A stretch of 64,000 nucleotides of DNA. Origin: Methylobacterium sp. Leaf108 (lineage in GTDB: Bacteria; Pseudomonadota; Alphaproteobacteria; Rhizobiales; Beijerinckiaceae). Below, in pieces: positions 1 to 9,794 of this stretch. Below the pieces are notes generated by a model. The model saw nothing but the letters and a program-made list of their open reading frames with translations, searched no databases and had not been told where the DNA came from. The first letter of the stretch is position 1, and each line of letters starts with the position of its first letter. The stretch is from assembly GCF_001423265.1 (NCBI RefSeq), contig NZ_LMND01000007.1:1-64000 (forward strand). The letters are read 5' to 3'. The translations under genes and the position numbers were made by a program.

Positions 1-94
1 CGCCGGCCGACGCGGGTGCGGCCCCCGCAACCGTCGGGACGGCGCCAAAGGTCGCGGCAGCCGACGCTCCAACCATCAGGTCTCTCCGATTCAC
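1..94 (-). CDS. Tat-exported protein, N-terminal fragment only
   Basis: Only the first 31 codons are inside the window; the gene continues beyond base 1. The N-terminus reads MNRRDLMVGASAAATFGAV, a twin-arginine signal: RR followed by a hydrophobic, Ala-rich stretch and an AXA-like site (AGA/ASA) near residues 24-30. The product is therefore probably a folded, often cofactor-bearing, periplasmic protein; its function cannot be told from this fragment. I chose the GTG at 94 because GGAG lies 8 nt upstream. An in-frame ATG at 136 would add 14 residues but has no good ribosome site. It lies downstream of trxA on the same strand, but the trxA terminator separates the two. Confidence 0.6.
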   Translation of the reverse strand, partial: MNRRDLMVGASAAATFGAVPTVAGAAPASAG

Positions 95-136
95 GTCGCT
101 GTCTCCAGGCCTTCGCATCTCGCTGTCCGGCCCCAT

Positions 137-474
137 GACGGGGGGCAACGGACAGGGCGCGGGCCCAGCCGTCGACGTCGGATGCCCGGGGGAAACACCG
201 ATATCTTGGATTGGCTCCAAGGTACCGGGAAGACTTTCGTCGATCGGGCCGGTCGCGCCGCCGCCGCCGACGCCGGGGCAGCGGCGCACGCTCTGCGCGG
301 TGAAGGGCCCGGCGCGCCTCCGCCATCCGGTGCCGACCCCGCGAGACCGCCCTCCCTCGCCCGGCATCCATCCCTGCGCCGCGGACGATCGCGATCGGGC
401 ATGAAAAAACTCGGGCATGAAAAAACCCGGCTCGAAGGCCGGGTTCGCATTCTCGTGCTGCCGGAGGGAAGCGG
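137..474. other. intergenic region downstream of trxA
   Basis: About 340 bases lie between the trxA stop and the Tat-protein start. The trxA terminator and a short tandem duplication (CGGGCATGAAAAAAC twice, about 396-425) sit at its right end. The rest should hold the promoter of the Tat-protein gene, but I see no convincing -35/-10 pair. No open frame here looks coding. Confidence 0.5.
419..446 (-). terminator. Rho-independent terminator of trxA
   Basis: Read on the minus strand, AACCCGGC-CTTCGA-GCCGGGTT is followed directly by a T run, about 30 bases after the trxA stop. The stem is GC-rich with a short loop, the classical intrinsic-terminator form. Confidence 0.8.
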
Positions 475-795
475 TTACGCGCTCGCCTGGATCCAGCGGG
501 ACAGGTCGCCCTTGGGGGCGGCGCCGACCTTCTGGCTCGCCAGCTGCCCGTCCTTGAAGATCAGGAGCGTCGGGATCGACCGGATGCCGTACTGGGCGGC
601 GATGCCGGGATTCTCGTCGACGTTGACCTTGGCGATCTTCACGCGACCCTGAAGATCGGTGGCGATTTCCTCCAGCGCCGGACCGATCTGACGGCACGGG
701 CCGCACCACTCGGCCCAGAAATCCACGACCACGGGCTCGACGGACTTCAGGACGTCCTGTTCGAAGCTCGCGTCGGTCACCTTTACCGTCGCCAT
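475..795 (-). CDS. trxA: thioredoxin TrxA
   Basis: A 106-residue thioredoxin, the usual length. It reduces protein disulfides in the cytoplasm using electrons from thioredoxin reductase. The active site WCGPC is at residues 30-34 within the sequence [10 protein letters not shown], and the cis-Pro segment SIPTL follows near residue 75. The start ATG has AAGGGA about 8 nt upstream. In many Hyphomicrobiales trxA follows addBA directly; here a gene on the opposite strand (1102-2313) separates trxA from addA, so it must have its own promoter. Confidence 0.97.
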   Translation of the reverse strand: MATVKVTDASFEQDVLKSVEPVVVDFWAEWCGPCRQIGPALEEIATDLQGRVKIAKVNVDENPGIAAQYGIRSIPTLLIFKDGQLASQKVGAAPKGDLSRWIQASA

Positions 796-1101
796 CACGC
801 AATCCCTTTCCGATTTCACGGACAGCCTCTCATCCATCGGCCGCCGCGACTGACGACGAACGTGGCGATGCGACCGGACCGGGTCAAGGCGCTTGCCGGC
901 CGGGGCGTGAGTGATGGCGCACCCGGCGGCGGTTTCCCCCAACCGGCGACCCGCCGGACGCGGTATCGGCGCGACGGGGGTCGAAGCGGAGCCCCGACCG
1001 CCCCATCTCTGCGTGACGTCGCGCCCTCGACGGCCCCGGTGGGGACGAGGCGCGAGCCCCGCCGCGGGCGGCCGCCACGGCCGCATGGAGGACCATCCCA
1101 C
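796..1101. other. divergent promoter region between trxA and a sugar dehydrogenase
   Basis: About 300 bases separate the divergent starts of trxA and the PQQ-type dehydrogenase, so promoters for both should lie here. I cannot single out convincing promoter hexamers. Open frames crossing it are GC-driven and have no ribosome site. The only clear signal is GGAGGA at 1087-1092, which serves the rightward gene. Confidence 0.4.
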
Positions 1102-2313
1102 GTGAAGCATCTCACACAGATCCTGCTCGCCACCTGCACCATCCTCGGCTCCGCGGCGATGGCCCAGGCCCAGGGCACGCCGGCGGAGACCGAAAGCCCG
1201 AACACCTCCTACACGCCGATGACCCCCGGCCAGACCCGTGCGCCCAAGCCCGCGACCGAGACCAAGGTCGCCACCGCCACCGCCGCGCAGGGCATCGCCA
1301 GCGGCTGGGCCTTCGAGTTCCTGCCCGACGGCCGCATGATCCTCACCGAGAAGGCCGGCACCCTGCGCCTGGTCGCCAAGGACGGCACCCTCGGCAAGCC
1401 GATCGCCGGCGTGCCCAAGGTCGATGCCCGCGGCCAGGGCGGCCTCCTCGACGTGGCCCTCAGCCCCGGCTTCGCCTCGGACAAGATGGTCTACCTGAGC
1501 TACGCCGAGCCGCGCGAGAAGGGCAACGGCACCACCGTGGCCAGGGCCAAGCTGGTGGAGGACGGCGGCGGCGCCAAGCTCGACGACCTCAAGGTGATCT
1601 TCCGCCAGACCCCGGCCTACGAGGGCGACAAGCACTATGGCTCGCGCCTCGTGTTCGCGCCGGACGGCAAGCTGTTCATCACGGTGGGCGAGCGCTCCGA
1701 CAAGGGCCCCCGCGTGCAGGCGCAGGACCTCGCCAGCGGCCTGGGCAAGGTGTTCCGGGTCGATCCCGACGGAAGCGTGCCCAAGGACAACCCCTTCGCC
1801 GGCAGCGACAAGGGCAAGCCCGAGGTCTGGTCCTACGGCCACCGCAACGTCCAGGGTATCGCCCTCGACGCCGAGGGCCGGGTCTGGACGGCCGAGCACG
1901 GCCCGCGCGGCGGCGACGAGCTCAACCGGCCCCGTGCCGGGCTGAACTACGGCTGGCCCGACGCGAGCTACGGCATCGAGTACGACGGCGGCAAGATCGG
2001 TGCGGGCAAGACCCAGGCGCCCGGCACCGTGCAGCCGGTCTACTACTGGGACCCGGTGATCGGTCCCTCGAGCCTGACGCTCTACCAGGGCGCACTGTTT
2101 CCGGCGTGGTCGGACGCCTTCCTGCTCGGCGGCCTCGTCAGCGGCGGCCTCGTGGTGGTGAAGCTCGACGGCGACACGGTGGCCACCGAGGAGCGGGTGC
2201 CCCTGAACGAACGCATCCGCGACGTGAAGGTCGGCCCGGAGGGCGCCGTCTATGCCCTCACCGATGGCCCGGACGGCAAGATCCTCAAGCTGACGCCGGC
2301 CTCGGGGAACTGA
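1102..2313 (+). CDS. PQQ-dependent sugar dehydrogenase (YliI / GDH-B family)
   Basis: A 403-residue secreted protein of the soluble glucose/sorbosone dehydrogenase beta-propeller family. These enzymes oxidise aldose sugars in the periplasm with PQQ as cofactor. A Sec signal peptide ends near MAQA (residues 20-23). Family landmarks in order are [32 protein letters not shown] and [11 protein letters not shown]. The last contains the His/Arg face seen in this family. The GTG start is chosen because GGAGGA lies 9 nt upstream and a signal peptide follows at once. The insert between about residues 24 and 60 is Thr/Pro/Lys-rich and probably disordered. PQQ fits a methylotroph, which needs PQQ for methanol dehydrogenase. 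Substrate is unknown. It sits between addA and trxA on the opposite strand. Confidence 0.88.
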   Translation: MKHLTQILLATCTILGSAAMAQAQGTPAETESPNTSYTPMTPGQTRAPKPATETKVATATAAQGIASGWAFEFLPDGRMILTEKAGTLRLVAKDGTLGKPIAGVPKVDARGQGGLLDVALSPGFASDKMVYLSYAEPREKGNGTTVARAKLVEDGGGAKLDDLKVIFRQTPAYEGDKHYGSRLVFAPDGKLFITVGERSDKGPRVQAQDLASGLGKVFRVDPDGSVPKDNPFAGSDKGKPEVWSYGHRNVQGIALDAEGRVWTAEHGPRGGDELNRPRAGLNYGWPDASYGIEYDGGKIGAGKTQAPGTVQPVYYWDPVIGPSSLTLYQGALFPAWSDAFLLGGLVSGGLVVVKLDGDTVATEERVPLNERIRDVKVGPEGAVYALTDGPDGKILKLTPASGN

Positions 2314-2367
2314 TCCCCTCGGGGCGAGGGCTCCCTCGTCGGCAGCAACAAGCCCCCGCCCCGCTCC

Positions 2368-5300
2368 TCAGCTTTCGCGTTCCGCGAGAGCCTGCAGGGC
2401 AGCCGCCACCGCCGCCGCATCGAGGCGGCGGATGGTGGGGCCCGAGGTCCAGACCAGCATCGGCTTGACGATGCGGCCCGGATAGATCTCCCCGAGCAGG
2501 GCCGCATAAAGCGCGATCTGGCCCGCCTCCGCCGGGGGCGGGCCGGCGTCGTCCGGCGGCGGCCGGCCGGTCTTGAAGTCGGCGAGCCAGACCTCGCCCT
2601 CCGTCACAGCCAGGCGATCGACCCGGCCGACGACCGGGCGCAGGCGCCCCCCCACCGTCACACGACCGGTGAGCGTCACCTCCGCCCGGGCCTCGCGGGC
2701 AAACAGCGGCGCAAGGTCGGGCTCCTCGATGAGCCGCAGCACCGCTGCGACGATGGCCCTGCGGGTATGGTCGTCGAGGGCGGGGGCGCGTGCCCGCACG
2801 AAGGCGGTGGCGGCGTCGCGGCGGAGGGCGGGGTCGAGGCGGGGGAGATGTTCGAGCAGAGCGTGGATGAGAACGCCGCGCCGGCGCGGTTCCGGGTCCG
2901 CCTGGCGCCGGGCCGGCATGCGCTGCCCGTCGGCGGCGGCGAGCGCGCCCGAGGGGCTCAAGGGCGGCGCGACCGCGATCTCGTCGGGTGCCGGCGCCGA
3001 GAGCCAGGCCGGCGCGTCCACCTCTGCCGCCGGCAAGAGAATGTCCGTTTCCGTCGACGCGGCGCCCTCGCCCTCGCCCTCGCGCCAGAGGGTCGCCGGC
3101 CCGTGGGGGGTCTCGATGGCCTGCCCGGCGCCGCGAGCGGATTCGAGGCCGGTGCGGATCATCTCGCACCAGGCCGCCGGTTCGGCGGCGGTACGCCCGC
3201 GATAGGGCGCGACCACGAGGCGGTCGGCGGCCCGGGTCATCGCCACGTAGAGGAGGCGGTTGTGCTCCTCGCGGGCCCGGGCCTGCAGGTCGGCCCTGGC
3301 GGTGGCCGCGGCCTCGCAGTCCTGGCTCTTGCTCGACCACACCGGGGGCAGCGCCTCGTCCCGGGCGGCCGACATCGGCAGCAGCGGCGGATCGTTGCCG
3401 CCCGGCTTCTCGGAACCGTCGATGATCACCACGAGGGGCGCCTCCAGCCCCTTGGCGCCGTGGACGGTCATGACGCGGACTTCGTCGCGGCCGGATTCGA
3501 GGTCGCGCTTGACGGTGTGGCCGGCCTCGCCGCGCCCGGAGGCCGCGAGGTAGCGCGTCAGGAACCCGCCGAGCGAGGGCGCGTCGCTGCCCTGCTCCAC
3601 CTGCGCGGCGGCGGCCAGGAACACGTCGATGGCGTCGCCCGCCTCCTCGCCGAGACGTGCCACCAGGGCACGGCGCCCGCCGTGGGGCCCGAGGATCGCC
3701 GCGTAGAACCCGAACGGGCCGCTGGTGGCGGAGAGATCGATCCAGAGGCGCAGCGCGGCCACCGCCCGCAGCGCGGCGGGATCGCCCGCCGCGGCGTGGC
3801 GGTGGAGGGCGTCCTCCAGGGTCTCGGATTCCTCGCGCCGGGCGGCGAGCCGCACGAGATCGTCGTCGTCGAGGCCGACCAGCGGCGTCTTGAGGGCCCC
3901 GGCCAGGGTCAGGTCGTCGGCCGGCAGCAGCCCGGCCCGACCCGCCGCAACGAGGTCGTTGACGGCGATATGGGCGGCGATGTCGAGCCGGTCCTGGCCG
4001 GCCACCGGCACGCCCAGGGCCTTCATGGCGCGGATCACCTCCTCGAAGGCGGCCGAGCGCTTGCGCACCAGGATCAGGATCTCGCCCGGGCGCCAGACGC
4101 GGCCGGTTTCGTCGCCGTGCAGGGTCCAGCCCCGCACCGCCCTGGCGATGCGACGAGCCGTGACGATAGCCGGCGCGTTGGCCTCCGGCGCATCCACCGG
4201 GGCCGCCCAGGCATCGGGCTCGACCTCGTCCACCGGCTCGACGATCGGCCAGAGTTCGACGGCACCGGGGGCGCCCCGGCGGGCCGTGGTGTGGATCGTG
4301 CCGGGCTTCGTCGCGTCGTCGAAGGCCAGCCCCTGGTAGTGGTCGGGCAGCGCGAAGGTGGCGTCCACGGCGCCCAGGATGCCCAGCGTCGAGCGGAACG
4401 AGAGCTGCAGCTCGACGTCCTCGAAGGCAAGTCCGGCCTTCTGCGCCGCCCCTCGCCATTCCTGCCGCACCGCCTCGAAGGCGCGCGGCTCGGCCCCCTG
4501 GAAGCTGTAGATCGACTGCTTGGGGTCGCCCACGGCGAAGCGCGTCCGCAGGCGGTCGCGCGCACCCTCGCCGGCGGCGAACTCGGCGGTGACGAGGCGC
4601 AGGATCTCCCACTGCTGCGGGTTGGTATCCTGCGCTTCGTCGACGAGGACGTGGTCGACGCCGCGGTCGAGCTTGTACAGCACCCAGGCCGCACCGGTCC
4701 GCGACAGCAGGTCGAGGGTCTTGTGGATGAGGTCGTCGAAGTCGAGCGCGCCGAGACGCGCCTTCTGGGCCTCGACACGGCGGTGGATCTCCCGCGCCAG
4801 GGTGAACAAGGCCTGCGTCCGCTCCAGGGTCCGCGCCGCGCGCAGGGTATCGAGCAGCAGCGCCAGCCGGTCGCGCTCGGCCAGGAGGTCCTGCTTCACG
4901 TCCTCGGGCACGCCCTTGGTGCCGAGGCTGCGGTCGGCCTTGGGCGGCCCCTCGCCGTCCTTGGTGAAGAACACGCAGCGGTACAGGCCGAGCGCCGCGG
5001 GCGTTCCCCGCGCCGCCTCGGCCTGTACCAGGAGGTCGGCGAGCTGCTCGTCGGTGGATTTGCCCGTGCGCAGGCGGGCGGCGAGGCCGGGCCAGTCGGA
5101 AAGCCCGTCGTCGAGCATGCGCCGCTCGATCTCCGGGGCCGTGTCGCCGGCGCCGAGACCGAGGCTGCGGGCGAGCGCGGAGAAGGCGGCGTCGAGACCG
5201 CGCGGGTCGCCGATCACCCGGCGCGCACGGATCGCGCCACGGATGACCTTGCGCAGGGCGTCGCCCGTGGCCTCGGGCCCGACCACGGCGAGGGCGGCCC

Positions 5301-5838
5301 CGAGATCGGAAGCGCGGGCGCCGATGGCGTCGGCGAGCACGTTGTCGGTCTCGATGGCAAAGGCGTCCCGCGATTGGTCGTCGTCGAGGACGACGAAGCG
5401 GGCCGGGACGTTGGCCTCGAAGGGAAACAGGTGCAGCAGCCGCTCGCACAGCGCGTGCAGGGTCTCGATCTTGAGCCCGCCCGGCGTCTCGACGGCGCGG
5501 GCGAACAGCCGGCGGGCGAGGTTGACGGTCTCGCGCCGGGGCACCTGCCCGGTGAGTTCCGCCAGCTCGGCCGACAACGCCGCCTCGTCGAGGGTGACCC
5601 AGCGCCCGAGCCGCTGGAACACCCGGATCGACATGTTGGCGGCGGCCGCCTTGGTGAAGGTGAGGCACAGGATGCGGGCCGGCGCCGCCCCGTCGAGGAG
5701 GAGGCGCACGACCCGGTCGGTGAGCACCTTGGTCTTGCCCGTCCCGGCATTGGCCGAGACCCAGGCGGAGGCGCGCGGATCGGCGGCGCGCCGCTGCTTG
5801 TCCTTGGTGAGGGCGTCGACGACGAAGGCGCGGTTCAT
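2368..5838 (-). CDS. addA: double-strand-break repair helicase-nuclease subunit AddA
   Basis: A 1156-residue UvrD-family helicase with a C-terminal RecB-type nuclease; the partner of AddB in the complex that resects double-strand breaks for RecA loading. The Q motif (KQRRAADP) is at about residues 14-21, Walker A ANAGTGKT at 29-36, a Walker B-type VDEAQDT in the middle, and the nuclease motif WLADFKTG near the C-terminus, with the upstream GRVDRL strand. The start MNRAFVVDALTKDKQ lies 4 nt below the addB stop, giving an addB-addA spacing typical of translational coupling. Much longer upstream extensions in this frame run through addB and are not credible. Confidence 0.96.
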   Translation of the reverse strand: MNRAFVVDALTKDKQRRAADPRASAWVSANAGTGKTKVLTDRVVRLLLDGAAPARILCLTFTKAAAANMSIRVFQRLGRWVTLDEAALSAELAELTGQVPRRETVNLARRLFARAVETPGGLKIETLHALCERLLHLFPFEANVPARFVVLDDDQSRDAFAIETDNVLADAIGARASDLGAALAVVGPEATGDALRKVIRGAIRARRVIGDPRGLDAAFSALARSLGLGAGDTAPEIERRMLDDGLSDWPGLAARLRTGKSTDEQLADLLVQAEAARGTPAALGLYRCVFFTKDGEGPPKADRSLGTKGVPEDVKQDLLAERDRLALLLDTLRAARTLERTQALFTLAREIHRRVEAQKARLGALDFDDLIHKTLDLLSRTGAAWVLYKLDRGVDHVLVDEAQDTNPQQWEILRLVTAEFAAGEGARDRLRTRFAVGDPKQSIYSFQGAEPRAFEAVRQEWRGAAQKAGLAFEDVELQLSFRSTLGILGAVDATFALPDHYQGLAFDDATKPGTIHTTARRGAPGAVELWPIVEPVDEVEPDAWAAPVDAPEANAPAIVTARRIARAVRGWTLHGDETGRVWRPGEILILVRKRSAAFEEVIRAMKALGVPVAGQDRLDIAAHIAVNDLVAAGRAGLLPADDLTLAGALKTPLVGLDDDDLVRLAARREESETLEDALHRHAAAGDPAALRAVAALRLWIDLSATSGPFGFYAAILGPHGGRRALVARLGEEAGDAIDVFLAAAAQVEQGSDAPSLGGFLTRYLAASGRGEAGHTVKRDLESGRDEVRVMTVHGAKGLEAPLVVIIDGSEKPGGNDPPLLPMSAARDEALPPVWSSKSQDCEAAATARADLQARAREEHNRLLYVAMTRAADRLVVAPYRGRTAAEPAAWCEMIRTGLESARGAGQAIETPHGPATLWREGEGEGAASTETDILLPAAEVDAPAWLSAPAPDEIAVAPPLSPSGALAAADGQRMPARRQADPEPRRRGVLIHALLEHLPRLDPALRRDAATAFVRARAPALDDHTRRAIVAAVLRLIEEPDLAPLFAREARAEVTLTGRVTVGGRLRPVVGRVDRLAVTEGEVWLADFKTGRPPPDDAGPPPAEAGQIALYAALLGEIYPGRIVKPMLVWTSGPTIRRLDAAAVAAALQALAERES

Positions 5839-5842
5839 GGGC

Positions 5843-8800
5843 CTAGTCCTCCTCGCCGCCGAGCGACCATTCCAGCACCCGGGCGAGGTGGTCGTAATCG
5901 CCGTAGGATTTGGCGTATTTCGGGTAGGGCCGCGAGGTGTAGGCGGCCTCGCCGGACAGGAAGCGGGCGAGCAGGCCGCGCAGGCGGGCGGTGTGCTCCT
6001 CGACGATGCCCTCGACCCCGCGGGCATCGCCGCGCGGCGGTTTGAGGGGCCGTGGCACGAACGGGTCGCGCCCGCCCGACGCGTGGACGTAGAGCAGGTC
6101 CGGCGTTCCCGCGGAGGCGGCGATCCCCGCGAAGGCACCGGCCTTGAGCATCGCCGCCTCCAGGGTGAGCTGTGGCGAGAACCCGGCGAAGACCTCCCTG
6201 TTGCTCGGCGGCGCCCCGGTCTTGAAGTCGACGATGCAGGTGGTCCCGTCGCGCGCCAGCTCGATCCGGTCGGCGCGGGCGCGCAGGGTGACGCTGTCGG
6301 TCCCCAGGGGGATCACCCACTTGCCCGACACCTCCGGATGGATGCGCCTCAGGCCGGGCCGGCGCTGCGCCTCCCAGTCGAGGAAGCGGCCGGCCATGCG
6401 CTCGTAGCGCGGCCACCACTCCGCGTAGAGCTCGGGATAAGTGTCGGCGATGCTTCCGAAGGCGTCGAGCGCCAGGGCGTAGAGGCGCTCGGGGGCATCG
6501 GCGGGCAGCGCCTCGGGGTGGTCGTCCGCGAACCGGCCGAGGATGTCGTGGACCAGGGTGCCGCGCTCGGCCGCACCCGGCATCGCCGCCACCGGCTCCA
6601 GCGGTTCGAGCCCGAGCACGTGGCGGGCGAAGATGACGTAGGGGTCGCGCACCAGCGTCTCGATCTCGGTGACGCTGAGGGAGCGCGGGAACAGGGCCGG
6701 ATCGGGTCGTGGCCGCGGCTGGGCCAGCCGCGGCGGCGGCGGGCCGCCGTGGTCGAGCCTGTCGGCGAAGCCCGCGAGGCGCCGTCCCTGCCCCAGCGCC
6801 GTCTCCCAGCGCGCATCGCCGACGAAGGCGCGCAGGCGCTGGAGAAAGCGCGAGGGCACCGTCGGCGAACCGTCGCGCTTGCCCGCCCGCGTGATCACCG
6901 CGTCGCGGCAGCCCAGCGCCTGGACGAAGTCGTGGGCGCTCTGGCCGATCCGGCGCTCGGGCGGGTTCAGGCCCACCCGCTCGCGCATCGGCCGGTTGAG
7001 GAAGGAATCGGTCACCGTGCGCGACGGCCACACCCCCTCGTCGAGGCCGCCGAGCACGACGCGGTCGACGTCCATCAGGCGGGATTCGAGGAGGCCGAGG
7101 ATGCGCACGCGCGGGTGCGGCGCCGGCCCGCCGCAGGTGACGACCCGCTCGGCGCAGAGCGCGGTGAAGAAGGCGGGGTACTCGGCGAAGGTGCCCGGCA
7201 TCAGGCCGGGCTCGGCCATGGCGAGGTCGTCGAACAGGGTGTCGAGCCCCTCCAGCGACCCGTCGGCGGGCATCTCGGTCTCGGGGCAGGCCAGCAGCCG
7301 GTCGCAGGCGGCACGGTGCCGGCCGGCGATCGCCACGAGGTTTTCGGGCGCGGAGACGTCGGGGACAACGAAGTCGGCCAGGGCGTCGGTCAGGCGGGCG
7401 ATCAGCTCGGCGGCCAGGTCCCAGTCCCGGTCGGCGAGGCGGCGCTTGGGCCTCGGCCGGCGGCCGGTGGCGGCGCGCTGGTCGTCCAAAGCCTTGGCGA
7501 TGCCGGCAAGGCCCGGCCCCGGCGCGGGGCCGCGCAGCACGCCGATCTCCAGGGCGGCGGCGGCGCGCACCACGTCCGAGCGCGGCATGGCGAGGCGGAC
7601 GTAGGGATGCGCCAGCAGGGCGATGAGCTTTGCCGGCTTCAGGTCGGTGGCGAGTTCCGCCACGAGGCGGGCGAAGCGCCCCGCCTGGCTGCGCGAGAGG
7701 GGTTCGCCCGCCGAATCCTCCGCCACGATGCCCCAGCGGCCGAGCTCCGCCGCGACCCGGATGGCGAGGTTGCGGTCGGGGGTGACGAGGGCGGCCGTGG
7801 CACCGGGGGTCTCCAGGGTCTCGCGCAGGGCGATGGCCGCGACCAGGGCCTCCTGGCGCTCGTCGGCGGCCTCCACCACCGCGAGCCCGGCGAGTCCCCG
7901 GCGGGCGAGATCGTCACGCACGGAGGCGGCGAGATCGGCCCAGGCGTCGGTGGTCTCGGCCGGGCGCAGGGCCTGGGACAGCAGCGCCGCGCGGGCGCGG
8001 GCCTCCTGCGAGGGCGCGCCGAGGACGACGACCTCGCTGCGGTCGAGGGCGAGCCCGCGCGGCCCGAGCAGGCGGTGCAGGATCGCCTGCGGATGGCCGT
8101 GGGCGATCTCCCGCTCCGCGCCCTCGCCGGTGTCGATGGCGGTCCAGCCGGGGGCGTCGAGGTCCTGGTCGAGCCCCGGCAGCACCACCGCCCCGCGCGG
8201 CAGGGCGGCCACCGCGGCGATGAGCCGGGCGGTGGCCGGGACCGAGCCGGTGGAGCCGGCCACGATCACCGGACCGGCCGGGGGCTCGCGCCCCAGGCGG
8301 TCGGCCTCGGCCATCACCATCAGGCGCGAGCGCACCACCGGGTCGCCGAGGCCGCGGTCATGCAGGATCGCCGGCCAGTTCTCGGCGGCGATACGCACGA
8401 AATCGAGGGTGAGCCCGAAATAGCGCGAGTATTCCGCCTCGACGGCCCCGGCGATCTCGGCCCAGGGCAGGCCCTCCACGGTGAGCGCGTCCATCAGGCG
8501 TTCGAGGTCGCCGGCCAGTGCCACCGCGTCCGCGGGGGAGGACGGCACCAGGAAGGGCACGTCGTCGTCGATGGGCAGGAGGGCGCGGTCCACGGTCTCG
8601 GCCCAGGACTGGACCAGGCGCGCCAGGATCAGGCGCCGCTCCAGGGGCGGCATCGCCGGAGCGAGCGGATCAGGGCCGTTCTCGAGGAGCGGCGTCGCGG
8701 CGAGGTCGAGTTCGGCCTCGTCGGCCTCGCCCAGCGGGATCATCCGCGGCAGCAGGGCGGCCCCGCCGAGGCGCTCGGCGAGGCACCCCGAGAGCGCCCG

Positions 8801-8956
8801 CGCCGCGCGGCGCGTCGGCAGGTAGAGGGTGACGCCGGCCAGCGCCAGGGGATCGCCCCCGAGGTCGCCCACCAGCCGCCCCCCGACGAGGGCCTCGGCG
8901 AGGGTCGGGAGGAAGGGGACTCCGGGGGGAATCGTGAAGACGCGGGAGGCGGGCAT
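5843..8956 (-). CDS. addB: double-strand-break repair nuclease subunit AddB
   Basis: A 1037-residue AddB. The N-terminal helicase-like part keeps only remnants of motif I (LPTRRAARAL instead of a GKT loop), as expected for the alphaproteobacterial subunit, which does not bind ATP the way AddA does. The C-terminal RecB-like nuclease motif reads CIVDFKTGAPPS. The four cysteines that hold an iron-sulfur cluster in Bacillus AddB are absent: the region before the C-terminus reads RPYPKYAKSYGDYDHL with no Cys. That fits the known alphaproteobacterial type. It is the middle gene of a leftward operon, 68 nt downstream of murU and 4 nt upstream of addA. Confidence 0.94.
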   Translation of the reverse strand: MPASRVFTIPPGVPFLPTLAEALVGGRLVGDLGGDPLALAGVTLYLPTRRAARALSGCLAERLGGAALLPRMIPLGEADEAELDLAATPLLENGPDPLAPAMPPLERRLILARLVQSWAETVDRALLPIDDDVPFLVPSSPADAVALAGDLERLMDALTVEGLPWAEIAGAVEAEYSRYFGLTLDFVRIAAENWPAILHDRGLGDPVVRSRLMVMAEADRLGREPPAGPVIVAGSTGSVPATARLIAAVAALPRGAVVLPGLDQDLDAPGWTAIDTGEGAEREIAHGHPQAILHRLLGPRGLALDRSEVVVLGAPSQEARARAALLSQALRPAETTDAWADLAASVRDDLARRGLAGLAVVEAADERQEALVAAIALRETLETPGATAALVTPDRNLAIRVAAELGRWGIVAEDSAGEPLSRSQAGRFARLVAELATDLKPAKLIALLAHPYVRLAMPRSDVVRAAAALEIGVLRGPAPGPGLAGIAKALDDQRAATGRRPRPKRRLADRDWDLAAELIARLTDALADFVVPDVSAPENLVAIAGRHRAACDRLLACPETEMPADGSLEGLDTLFDDLAMAEPGLMPGTFAEYPAFFTALCAERVVTCGGPAPHPRVRILGLLESRLMDVDRVVLGGLDEGVWPSRTVTDSFLNRPMRERVGLNPPERRIGQSAHDFVQALGCRDAVITRAGKRDGSPTVPSRFLQRLRAFVGDARWETALGQGRRLAGFADRLDHGGPPPPRLAQPRPRPDPALFPRSLSVTEIETLVRDPYVIFARHVLGLEPLEPVAAMPGAAERGTLVHDILGRFADDHPEALPADAPERLYALALDAFGSIADTYPELYAEWWPRYERMAGRFLDWEAQRRPGLRRIHPEVSGKWVIPLGTDSVTLRARADRIELARDGTTCIVDFKTGAPPSNREVFAGFSPQLTLEAAMLKAGAFAGIAASAGTPDLLYVHASGGRDPFVPRPLKPPRGDARGVEGIVEEHTARLRGLLARFLSGEAAYTSRPYPKYAKSYGDYDHLARVLEWSLGGEED

Positions 8957-9024
8957 GATGACCTGTCATTCGGCCAAAGAGGGCCGGCGCGACGACTATT
9001 CCGGACGTGGCACCGCCTTCATCC

Positions 9025-9768
9025 TCACGGCACCCGCGCGCTCGCCTTCACCCGTGCCTCGGCCGCGACGATCGCCTGGGGCGTGCCGACGTGGAGCCAT
9101 TGGCCGTCGAGGCGCAGTCCGAACAGGCGCTCGCGCTCGGCGGCGCGGTCGAACAGCAGGTTGAGGGAAAACGGGCCGTCGGGCGTGTCGGCGAACAGCT
9201 CGGGCTTCAGGATGGCGACGCCGGCATAGATGAAGGGGGCGACCTGGCGTTCGCCGCGGCGCTGCAGCCGGCCCTCGGCGTCCATCACGAAGTCGCCGTT
9301 ACCGTCGTAGCCCAGGCTGGTGGCGGCGGAGGCGACCAGGAGCAGGATGTCCATGTCCTGCGGGCGCCAGGCGGCGATCTGGCGGGCGAGGTTCGAGCGC
9401 GGACCCTCCAGCCAGAACGAATCGGAGTTGAACACCACGAAGGGCTCGGCGCCCACCAGCGGCAGCGCCTTCTTGATGCCGCCGCCGGTCTCCAGGAGCG
9501 CTTCGCGCTCGTCGGAGACCGTCACCGCGGGCGGCGCGGCACGGCGGGCCAGATGCGCCTCGACGAGGTCGGCGAGGTAATGGACGTTGACCACCGCGTC
9601 GGTGATCCCGCCTTCCGCGGCCCGGTCGAGGGCGTGGTCGATGAGCGCGCGGCCGGCCACCGGGACGAGGGACTTCGGGAGCGTGTCGGTGACCGGGCGC
9701 ATCCGGGTGCCGAGGCCGGCGGCCAGGACGAAGGCGCGGGTGATCGCGGGGGCGGCGGGCTCTGGCAT
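9025..9768 (-). CDS. murU: N-acetylmuramate-1-phosphate uridylyltransferase (MurU-type nucleotidyltransferase)
   Basis: A 247-residue nucleotidyltransferase. The signature LAAGLGTRMRPVT...PKSLVPV occupies residues 15-38, FNSDSFW is the metal-binding strand, and VGTP lies near the C-terminus. Placed directly after an AmgK-type sugar kinase, it is best read as MurU. That enzyme converts MurNAc-1-phosphate to UDP-MurNAc in the recycling route that bypasses de novo MurA/B. The same fold also includes mannose-1-phosphate guanylyltransferases, so substrate rests on context. The start ATG is 26 nt past the upstream stop. Confidence 0.82.
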   Translation of the reverse strand: MPEPAAPAITRAFVLAAGLGTRMRPVTDTLPKSLVPVAGRALIDHALDRAAEGGITDAVVNVHYLADLVEAHLARRAAPPAVTVSDEREALLETGGGIKKALPLVGAEPFVVFNSDSFWLEGPRSNLARQIAAWRPQDMDILLLVASAATSLGYDGNGDFVMDAEGRLQRRGERQVAPFIYAGVAILKPELFADTPDGPFSLNLLFDRAAERERLFGLRLDGQWLHVGTPQAIVAAEARVKASARVP

Positions 9769-9794
9769 GCGGGTCCTGCCGTATCGGTGTGGAA

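Noticed and set aside
475..1899. A 474-codon extended thioredoxin
   Set aside because: The upstream part runs antisense through the sugar dehydrogenase gene and has no domain. The 106-residue thioredoxin with its own ribosome site is complete.
2285..9229. Very long open frames of up to 1569 codons on both strands across addA and addB
   Set aside because: They are in other phases of the addA/addB genes, rich in Arg, Pro, Ala and Gly, have no recognisable domain, and arise because high-GC codon bias removes stop codons. The AddA and AddB frames have helicase and nuclease motifs.
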